Below, in pieces: positions 1 through 4,938 of a stretch of DNA of 5,577 nt. The stretch covers positions 1 to 5,577 of the forward strand of contig JADHXF010000082.1 of NCBI GenBank assembly GCA_016783105.1, given 5' to 3'. Source of the DNA: Dehalococcoidales bacterium (GTDB lineage: Bacteria > Chloroflexota > Dehalococcoidia > Dehalococcoidales > RBG-16-60-22). The notes under the pieces were generated by a model. It had not been told where the DNA came from. It searched no databases and was given only the letters and a program-made list of their open reading frames with translations. The number at the start of each line of letters is the position of its first letter. Position 1 is the first letter of the stretch. A program made the position numbers and the translations under genes.

Positions 1-1032
1 CTGGGCCATTGCCATCCGGTGGTGGCCAAGGCACTGGCGGAACAGGCGCACACCCTCATCCAGGTTTCAAATCAGTTCTATACCATCCCGCAGCTTCAGC
101 TGGCTGAGATTCTGGTACAGCACAGTTGCCTGGACAAGGTCTTTATCAGCAACAGCGGTGCGGAGGCAAACGAAGGGGCGGTCAAGCTGGCACGGCGCTA
201 TGGGAGTCACCATCGGGACGGGGCATATGAAGTTATCAGCACCATGGGCTCTTTCCACGGTCGCACCCTGGGCATGGTGGCGGCTTCCGGGCAGGTGAAG
301 CACCAGCAGCCGTTTCTGCCCCTCCCCGCCGGCTTTGTCAACGTGGATTATAACGATATCGATGCCATAAAGGCAGCCACTACCGATAAGACCTGCGCCG
401 TTATTCTGGAGCCGTTGCAGGGCGAGGGTGGGGTCAACCTGCCCGACGATGATTACCTGGCAAAGGTGAGGGAGTGGTGCAGTGAAAAAGGGATTCTTCT
501 TATCCTTGATGAAATTCAGACCGGCTTTGGCCGACTGGGAACTCTGTTTGCCTATGAACAGTACGGTGTTGAGCCTGATGTCATGACCCTGGCCAAGGGG
601 ATGGGGAGCGGGGTGCCAATCGGTGCCATTATGGTCAAGGATAGCGCCAACGTGCTTGTTCCCGGCGAGCATGGCTCAACCTTCGGCGGCAACCCGCTGG
701 TCTGCGCCGCGGCCTATGCCACGGTGAAATACATCATTGAAAACAACGTCGTGGAAAATGTTAGGAAAGTCAGCCAGTATTTTATCGGGCGACTGGAAGA
801 GCTGAAGAGTAAATATAACTTAATCACCGATGTAAGAGGACGCGGGTTGCTCCTGGCAATAGAGTTCGACCGTGAGATTGCCGACGATGTGTTAAAAGCC
901 TGTCTGGAAAACGGGCTTCTGGTCAACCGGGTCAAGCCCGACGCCCTTCGTTTTATGCCGCCCCTCATCATTGGCAGTGCTGAGGTGGATGAGGCAGTAA
1001 ATATCCTGGATAAAGTCTTGGCGGCGGTATAA
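1..1032 (+). CDS. argD: Acetylornithine aminotransferase (ArgD), 5'-truncated by window edge
   Basis: This PLP-dependent class III aminotransferase interconverts N-acetylglutamate semialdehyde and N-acetylornithine, using glutamate as amino donor, in cytoplasmic arginine synthesis. The reading frame is open from base 1, so 343 C-terminal residues are visible; about 50-60 N-terminal residues are missing compared with the usual 390-400. The visible part opens with the family's LGHCHP motif. It then shows SNSGAEANEGAVKLAR (cofactor phosphate region), FHGRTLG, the PLQGEGGVN segment, and LDEIQTGFGR with the PLP-pyridine aspartate at bases 508-510. The Schiff-base lysine lies in LAKGMGSGVPIGA, codon 595-597. 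GEHGSTFGGNPL and a C-terminal RFMPPLI segment follow. No motif is damaged. The neighbours argG and argH downstream support ArgD over related enzymes such as GabT or the succinylornithine enzyme AstC, although ArgD can also serve as DapC in lysine synthesis. The gene ends in TAA, 43 bases before the next gene. Confidence 0.95.
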   Translation: MGHCHPVVAKALAEQAHTLIQVSNQFYTIPQLQLAEILVQHSCLDKVFISNSGAEANEGAVKLARRYGSHHRDGAYEVISTMGSFHGRTLGMVAASGQVKHQQPFLPLPAGFVNVDYNDIDAIKAATTDKTCAVILEPLQGEGGVNLPDDDYLAKVREWCSEKGILLILDEIQTGFGRLGTLFAYEQYGVEPDVMTLAKGMGSGVPIGAIMVKDSANVLVPGEHGSTFGGNPLVCAAAYATVKYIIENNVVENVRKVSQYFIGRLEELKSKYNLITDVRGRGLLLAIEFDREIADDVLKACLENGLLVNRVKPDALRFMPPLIIGSAEVDEAVNILDKVLAAV

Positions 1033-1060
1033 CGGGGGTATTCCCGAAAAAGAAAAATTA

Positions 1061-1069
1061 TGCGATAAT
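1061..1069 (+). promoter_or_regulatory. Extended -10 promoter motif directly before the 1076 gene
   Basis: The sequence TGC-GATAAT gives an extended -10 element: TG at 1061-1062 and a hexamer at 1064-1069 matching TATAAT at five of six positions. The -35 candidate 17 bases upstream (TTCCCG, 1041-1046) is poor, which is usual for extended -10 promoters. If the A of the ATG at 1076 is +1, the hexamer sits at -12 to -7, the canonical spacing. Transcription is therefore predicted to begin at or next to the start codon. A nested AT-rich inverted repeat (AATTAT, 1056-1061, and ATAATT, 1068-1073, 6-base spacer) overlaps it and could be an operator. It does not resemble a standard ArgR box well. AT-rich gaps produce such matches by chance, so this is a suggestion only. 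Confidence 0.4.
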
Positions 1070-1075
1070 AATTAA

Positions 1076-2002
1076 ATGAAGGTAAACCTTCGCAAACTCG
1101 GCATCTTTTTGGCCCTGACCGCGGTGCTCCTGCTTGGCATGTTCCTTATCGCTGTGCCCTACATTGATATAGGCCTTGCCGCCCTGGTTGGTGGGCAGGA
1201 AAAGCTGGAGGCGTTTCCTGATATCTCGGAAATACCGGAATCGGTTGCGGAAGATGCCAGGGCAATGGCCATGGAGCTGTATGGCGATTCCCAGGATAAG
1301 TATGATGAATACGTCAAACAACTGCTATCGGCATATGTTGAGGTTAAAGACCAGGATTTCGTCGTTATCTTCAATCCGGGGGGTTGGGGAACCAAGGTAT
1401 TGGAAAAATCACCGACATGGTGTGAAATCTGCCAGGGGATTGAAACAGAGTTAGATGGGCTGGGATATTCATCACTGATACTTGATTACCGGCGAACGGC
1501 GGAAAGCATGCGCGGTTTAACCAGGGAGCTGGTGGAGTTATTCTCCGTTTATCCCTCCAAAGCCGAAAACCTAGCCGGCCGCGTGGAATTCCTCACTCGA
1601 AATGTTCCCGACCTCAAGGTTATCGTTGCCGGGGATAGCAATGGCGCCGTCATTTCGGACACGGTCATGGATATCCTGTATGATAACCCCAGGGTGTACA
1701 GTATTCAAACAGGGACTCCTTTCTGGCACAAACGGACAACCGTGGAACGGACGCTTGTGCTGGATACAAATGGCAGGATTCCTGATGCCTTCAGTCAGGG
1801 CAATATCCCGGCCATGCTCATAACCAGCCTGAAAGCGCTCTTTGGTTTATCCTTAACGGAGGACGAGGAAGCCGGTCGCATTTTCTATTTCGTGCGGGCG
1901 CCCGGGCACGACTACAACTGGCAATACCCCGATGTTAATTTGAAAATAATCGGCTTCTTGGAAGAGAATTTCAACGCAGATAGGCAAATATCACATAACT
2001 AG
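1076..2002 (+). CDS. Membrane-anchored or exported alpha/beta-hydrolase-like protein of unknown function
   Basis: I do not recognise this 308-residue protein as a named family. Residues 1-7 are basic (MKVNLRK). Residues 8-30 form a hydrophobic stretch that fits an uncleaved signal anchor or signal peptide, so most of the chain is probably outside the cytoplasm. The rest looks like a serine hydrolase of the alpha/beta type. VVIFNPGGWG (96-105) resembles a first strand followed by an oxyanion-loop glycine pair. KVIVAGDSNGA (181-191) has the nucleophile-elbow pattern G-x-S-x-G with Ser188 as candidate nucleophile. APGHDY (275-280) places His278 near the C-terminus, where the catalytic histidine belongs. 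Asp230 or Asp237 could be the acid. The only two cysteines form W115-C-E-I-C119. No ribosome-binding site precedes the ATG, and a -10 motif lies just upstream, suggesting a leaderless start. The next in-frame ATG (codon 22) would destroy the membrane segment. The gene sits between argD and argG without a known arginine role; the substrate cannot be inferred. That it is a real gene is well supported by length, tight spacing and coherent protein features; the fold is moderate. Confidence 0.8.
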   Translation: MKVNLRKLGIFLALTAVLLLGMFLIAVPYIDIGLAALVGGQEKLEAFPDISEIPESVAEDARAMAMELYGDSQDKYDEYVKQLLSAYVEVKDQDFVVIFNPGGWGTKVLEKSPTWCEICQGIETELDGLGYSSLILDYRRTAESMRGLTRELVELFSVYPSKAENLAGRVEFLTRNVPDLKVIVAGDSNGAVISDTVMDILYDNPRVYSIQTGTPFWHKRTTVERTLVLDTNGRIPDAFSQGNIPAMLITSLKALFGLSLTEDEEAGRIFYFVRAPGHDYNWQYPDVNLKIIGFLEENFNADRQISHN

Positions 2003-2010
2003 AGGGAGGT
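2003..2010 (+). promoter_or_regulatory. Ribosome-binding site fixing the GTG start of argG
   Basis: AGGGAGGT is a strong Shine-Dalgarno sequence 6 bases before the GTG at 2017. It begins immediately after the TAG stop of the upstream gene (2000-2002). A TAA at 1996-1998 closes the argG frame upstream, and no ATG lies between it and the conserved AYSGGLD motif. GTG is therefore the only reasonable start. Confidence 0.85.
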
Positions 2011-2016
2011 CTTGCG

Positions 2017-3228
2017 GTGTCGGGAAAAGTGGTGCTGGCATACAGCGGTGGCCTTGATACTTCGGTTGCTATCCGGTGGCTCAAAGATAACTATGACCTG
2101 GAAGTGGTTGCCCTGACCATCGATGTTGGCAACGAGCGCGACTTCACCGCGATTAAAGAGAAAGCGCTCAAGGTTGGCGCGGTAAAGGCAGTGGTAATCG
2201 ATTCCAAGGAACTGTTTGTCAACCATTTCATTTTTCCGGCGCTGCAGGCTGATGCCCTTTATGAGGGGCAGTACCCGCTGGCGACGGCCCTCTCCCGGCC
2301 ACTCATCGGCAAACTGCTGGTGGATGTGGCACGTGAGGAAGGGGCGGTGGCGGTTTCTCACGGCTCTACCGGCAAGGGTAACGACCAGGTGAGAATCGAA
2401 GTGAGCGTGAACGCACTCGCTCCAGACCTCAAGATTATCGCTCCGGCACGGGAGTGGGGCATGACCAGGGAGGAGACCATTGCATATGCCGAGCGATATG
2501 ATATCCCGGTGCCGGTCACCCTTTCCAGCCCCTATTCCATCGATGAAAACCTCTGGGGGCGGAGTATCGAGTGCGGTGTCCTGGAAGACCCGTGGGTGGA
2601 ACCGCCGGAGGATGCCTTCGCTTGGACAAAATCGCCGAAGGAGGCGCCGGACACACCCGGTTACGTGGAGATTGGTTTTGAGCAGGGCATCCCGGTCGCC
2701 ATTGATGGCAGGAAGATGGGCGGCATTACGCTCATTCAGACGCTAAATGAAATGGCTGGAAGTCACGGCGTGGGTCGGATCGATGTTCTGGAAAATCGTC
2801 TGGTGGGCATCAAGTCGAGAGAGATATACGAGGCACCAGCGGCCATGGTGCTTCTCCAGGCGCATCAGTCGTTACAGGCAATGACCTTATCCAAAGAGCA
2901 GATGCGTTTCAAGCAGAAGATGGCCATAGAATACGCTGACCTGGTCTACAACGGTCTGTGGTTTACGTCGTTGCATGAGGACCTGGCGGCCTGTATTCAA
3001 TCCTCGCAGCGCTATGTAACCGGTACGGTGAGGCTCAAGCTGTTTAAGGGCGCCTGTACCGTGGTGGGGCGAAAATCGCCTTATTCACTGTACAGTTACG
3101 GTCTGGCCACCTATGATAAAGATGATGTTTTCGACCAGAGCGCCGCGGCCGGATTCATCCATATCTGGGGGTTGCCGGTAAAAACTCAGGCTCAGATACA
3201 GGGTACGGGCCGATTGGAAAAGAGCTGA
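2017..3228 (+). CDS. argG: Argininosuccinate synthase (ArgG)
   Basis: This cytoplasmic enzyme condenses citrulline with aspartate, using ATP and releasing AMP and pyrophosphate, to form argininosuccinate. This is the penultimate step of arginine synthesis. The 403 residues match the short bacterial form, as in Bacillus, and not the longer E. coli form of about 447. The N-type ATP pyrophosphatase P-loop is AYSGGLDTS (8-16). EGQYPLATALSRPLI (83-97) and SHGSTGKGNDQVR (114-126) are the citrulline/aspartate and ATP-binding segments. Many relatives have Cys or Ala where this one has Ser116-His-Gly-Ser, a mild variation. SIDENLWGRSIECG (174-187) is the second family signature, followed by LEDPW. Start is GTG with a strong ribosome-binding site. 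It follows the hydrolase-like gene by 14 bases and precedes argH by one base, so argG-argH are surely co-transcribed. No intact defect is seen, and identification is secure. Confidence 0.98.
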   Translation: MSGKVVLAYSGGLDTSVAIRWLKDNYDLEVVALTIDVGNERDFTAIKEKALKVGAVKAVVIDSKELFVNHFIFPALQADALYEGQYPLATALSRPLIGKLLVDVAREEGAVAVSHGSTGKGNDQVRIEVSVNALAPDLKIIAPAREWGMTREETIAYAERYDIPVPVTLSSPYSIDENLWGRSIECGVLEDPWVEPPEDAFAWTKSPKEAPDTPGYVEIGFEQGIPVAIDGRKMGGITLIQTLNEMAGSHGVGRIDVLENRLVGIKSREIYEAPAAMVLLQAHQSLQAMTLSKEQMRFKQKMAIEYADLVYNGLWFTSLHEDLAACIQSSQRYVTGTVRLKLFKGACTVVGRKSPYSLYSYGLATYDKDDVFDQSAAAGFIHIWGLPVKTQAQIQGTGRLEKS

Positions 3229-3229
3229 T

Positions 3230-4606
3230 ATGAGCTATATCAGAGGTCGCTTCCAGAAGGCGGCTGATAAAAAGGTCGCCGAATACACGTCATCCCTGCC
3301 CTTTGACTGGAGATTATACAAACATGACATCGCCGGCAGCACTGCCCACGCCAGGATGCTGGCCCGGCAGGGAATCATCTCCAAATCCGACTCCGTGATA
3401 ATTGTTCAGGGGCTTGAGTCCATTGAGCAGGAGTTAGCGCAGGGCAAATTTAAATTCAAGGCCGAACTGGAAGATATCCACATGGCCATCGAAGCCCGCC
3501 TCATCGAGAAAACAGGCGAGGCCGGCGGTAAAATCCACACCGCCCGTTCCCGGAACGACCAGATAGCCCTGGATTTACGCCTCTATATCAGGGAAGCTAT
3601 TGCACAGACTGTAGATAGTGTTCGTGAATTACAGCGTGCCCTGGTGAATCTGGCCGAAGCCAGCATGGATGTGGTAATGCCGGGATACACCCACCTGCAG
3701 CCGGCACAGCCCATTTTACTGGCACATCACCTTCTGGCCTACTTTGAGATGCTCCAGCGGGACGTGGGACGCTTTAACGATTGCCGGAAACGTGCCGATG
3801 TTATGCCCCTGGGCAGTGGGGCACTGGCCGGAGTCGCCTACAACGTGGACCGTGAATTCCTGGCCCGTGAGCTTGGCTTCAGTCAGGTAAGCCAGAATAG
3901 TCTTGATGCTGTCTCGGATAGAGATTTCGTCCTCGAATATGAAGCCGCTGCCAGTACCTGCATGATGCATCTCTCAAGGCTGGCGGAGGAAATTATTCTG
4001 TGGTCATCTGCGGAGTTCGATTTTATCGAGCTTGATGAGGCATATGCCACCGGCAGCAGCATAATGCCCCAGAAGAAAAACCCGGATGTGGCCGAACTGA
4101 TTCGCGGGAAAACCGGACGCGTGTATGGTAATCTGATGGCTTTTCTAACCACGATGAAAGCGTTACCTCTCGCCTACAATCGAGACCTTCAGGAGGATAA
4201 AGAAGGGCTTTTCAATACCGTGGACACGCTTATGGCATCGCTCGATATAGGTACCGGCCTGATAGCTACATTGAAAGTAAATGCGGAAGGTGCCGCCAGG
4301 GCCGTGGAGCGCGGCTACATTCTGGCGACTGACCTGGCAGACTACCTGGTCGGGAAAGGGGAGGCCTTTCGCAGCGCCCATGAGATTGTGGGCAGACTGG
4401 TAAGTTACGCGGTGAAGAAGGGAAAATCGTTGCCGGAACTCAGTTTTGCGGAATACAGCAGTTTTTCTCCGTTGTTCGGAGAGGATGTTTATTCGATTAC
4501 CGTGGATTCGTCCCTGGCCGCGAGAGATATTATTGGCGGTACGGCACCTAAGCGCGTGGCGCAGGCAGTGGCCGCCGCTAAAAAAACACTCGGGCAGGGG
4601 AGTTGA
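3230..4606 (+). CDS. argH: Argininosuccinate lyase (ArgH)
   Basis: This enzyme catalyses the last step of arginine synthesis, beta-elimination of argininosuccinate to arginine and fumarate. It belongs to the fumarase/aspartase superfamily and acts as a cytoplasmic homotetramer with active sites built from three subunits. The 458 residues are the normal length. The three superfamily conserved regions are present: HTARSRNDQ (103-111); MPGYTHLQPAQP (150-161) with the catalytic-site histidine His155; and the signature GSSIMPQKKNPD (275-286), whose second serine, Ser277, corresponds to the catalytic base in the mobile loop. DIAGSTAHARML (33-44) is the N-terminal substrate region, and the protein begins with the usual RGRF after a few residues. 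The ATG lies one base after the argG stop codon. Only a weak purine stretch (GGAAAAGAG, within 3216-3224) precedes it, so translation probably depends on ribosomes finishing argG. The C-terminal VSYAVKKGKSLPEL region is typical of the family. Confidence 0.98.
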   Translation: MSYIRGRFQKAADKKVAEYTSSLPFDWRLYKHDIAGSTAHARMLARQGIISKSDSVIIVQGLESIEQELAQGKFKFKAELEDIHMAIEARLIEKTGEAGGKIHTARSRNDQIALDLRLYIREAIAQTVDSVRELQRALVNLAEASMDVVMPGYTHLQPAQPILLAHHLLAYFEMLQRDVGRFNDCRKRADVMPLGSGALAGVAYNVDREFLARELGFSQVSQNSLDAVSDRDFVLEYEAAASTCMMHLSRLAEEIILWSSAEFDFIELDEAYATGSSIMPQKKNPDVAELIRGKTGRVYGNLMAFLTTMKALPLAYNRDLQEDKEGLFNTVDTLMASLDIGTGLIATLKVNAEGAARAVERGYILATDLADYLVGKGEAFRSAHEIVGRLVSYAVKKGKSLPELSFAEYSSFSPLFGEDVYSITVDSSLAARDIIGGTAPKRVAQAVAAAKKTLGQGS

Positions 4607-4611
4607 AAGTA

Positions 4612-4634
4612 CCCCTCTCCGTTGAAGGAGGGGG
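4612..4634 (+). terminator. GC-rich hairpin after argH, possible terminator
   Basis: CCCC (4612-4615), a bulged T (4616) and CTCC (4617-4620) can pair with GGAG (4627-4630) and GGGG (4631-4634) around a 6-base loop. This gives an eight-pair, GC-rich stem 5 bases after the argH stop. No T-tract follows on either strand, so it is not a textbook intrinsic terminator. It may protect the 3' end of the mRNA or pause polymerase between convergent genes. Confidence 0.4.
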
Positions 4635-4647
4635 CGAATCAGGAGAT

Positions 4648-4671
4648 GGTAAAAACTAGGCCGTTTTCACC
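4648..4671. terminator. Inverted repeat over the rpmB stop codon, possible two-way terminator
   Basis: GGTAAAAAC (4648-4656) and GTTTTCACC (4663-4671) are 9-base arms with one mismatch around a 6-base loop. The arms overlap the last codons and TAG stop of rpmB, and the repeat has an A-run on one side and a T-run on the other. That arrangement can serve both directions of a convergent pair. The stem is AT-rich and weak, so the call is tentative. Confidence 0.3.
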
Positions 4672-4844
4672 ACTTTATGCTGGGTGCGCAGGCACCTGGT
4701 GCACAGGTTGAGGCGTTTGAGCTGACCGTTTATCGTCACCGTGGCCGGGTGTATGTTGGGTAGCCAGCGGCGGTTGGTTCGACGTTTGGAATGGCTGACA
4801 TTATGACCGAACTGAGGTGTCTTACCGCACATTTCGCACTTCAA
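4656..4844 (-). CDS. rpmB: Large-subunit ribosomal protein L28 (bL28), zinc-binding form
   Basis: L28 is a small basic protein of the 50S ribosomal subunit that contacts 23S rRNA near the E site. The 62 residues are normal length. The family core GKTPQFGHNVSHSKRRTNRRWLPN (positions 7-30, with the basic SKRRTNRRW stretch) is complete. Cys3 and Cys6 near the start and Cys48 and Cys51 near the end make two CxxC pairs, the zinc-carrying version of L28; lineages with cysteine-free copies often use those under zinc starvation. The start is TTG: it sits 8 bases after a strong AAAGGAG, no other start codon lies close upstream in frame, and the first in-frame ATG (codon 5) would remove Cys3. It converges on argH and diverges from the fakA-type gene, the same rpmB/yloV neighbourhood known from Bacillus subtilis. 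Confidence 0.96.
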   Translation of the reverse strand: MKCEMCGKTPQFGHNVSHSKRRTNRRWLPNIHPATVTINGQLKRLNLCTRCLRTQHKVVKTA

Positions 4845-4852
4845 TCTAGATG

Positions 4853-4859
4853 CTCCTTT
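4853..4859 (-). promoter_or_regulatory. Ribosome-binding site supporting the TTG start of rpmB
   Basis: Read on the minus strand, AAAGGAG is followed by 8 bases and then TTG (4844-4842). Its quality and spacing are what make the unusual TTG start convincing. It overlaps by two bases the -35 box proposed for the divergent gene. Confidence 0.85.
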
Positions 4860-4886
4860 GACTGTTTGGCAAATTTGATGTAATAT
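4858..4886 (+). promoter_or_regulatory. Sigma-70-like promoter for the fakA-type gene
   Basis: TTGACT (4858-4863, five of six matches to TTGACA) is followed by a 17-base spacer and TAATAT (4881-4886, four of six matches to TATAAT). Transcription would start near 4893 and leave a leader of about 46 bases before the ATG at 4939. A shifted -10 reading, TGTAAT (4879-4884, five of six), is possible but with a short 15-base spacer. The AT-rich position in an otherwise GC-richer region supports it. Confidence 0.55.
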
Positions 4887-4913
4887 GAAACCTACTACAT
4901 GGTAGCACAGTCA
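4859..4913. repeat. Seven-base inverted repeat flanking the divergent promoter region
   Basis: TGACTGT (4859-4865) recurs inverted as ACAGTCA (4907-4913), centred on 4886, the end of the proposed fakA -10 box. Between them is an imperfect palindrome, CTACTACATGGTAG (4892-4905). These could be operator half-sites for a regulator of the divergent pair, or chance in a short region. No known operator consensus is matched convincingly. Confidence 0.25.
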
Positions 4914-4928
4914 GACTGGACTTGACAA
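4899..4928 (-). promoter_or_regulatory. Possible promoter for rpmB
   Basis: On the minus strand TTGTCA (4928-4923, five of six matches) is followed by 18 bases and TACCAT (4904-4899, four of six). Transcription would begin near 4892, giving a leader of about 48 bases. The -35 box lies in a small palindrome, CTTGACAAG (4921-4929), so the match on this strand is partly a by-product. Weak evidence. Confidence 0.25.
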
Positions 4929-4938
4929 GGATGGAAAA

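Noticed and set aside
67..672. Long minus-strand open frame opposite argD
   Set aside because: It runs antisense across all the conserved ArgD motifs, and its translation has no recognisable domain or ribosome-binding site. It is a codon-bias shadow.
1033..1046. CGGG / CCCG hairpin just after the argD stop as a terminator
   Set aside because: The stem is only 4 base pairs and is followed by an A-rich stretch on the coding strand, not a T-run. It would not be expected to stop transcription into the next gene.
1056..1073. ArgR operator (ARG box) before the hydrolase-like gene
   Set aside because: The 18-base inverted repeat has the right length, but its arms (AATTAT / ATAATT) lack the TGAAT / ATTCA core of ARG boxes, and in AT-rich sequence six-base arms arise easily.
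1076..2002. The hydrolase-like protein as the missing deacetylase ArgE
   Set aside because: ArgE enzymes are cytoplasmic metallopeptidases with His/Asp/Glu metal-ligand motifs. None is visible here, and the membrane segment argues against it.
4922..4927. Perfect TTGACA -35 box on the + strand just before fakA
   Set aside because: Its -10 partner would fall at about 4945-4950, inside the coding sequence (CAAGTA), which does not match and would give no complete fakA mRNA.
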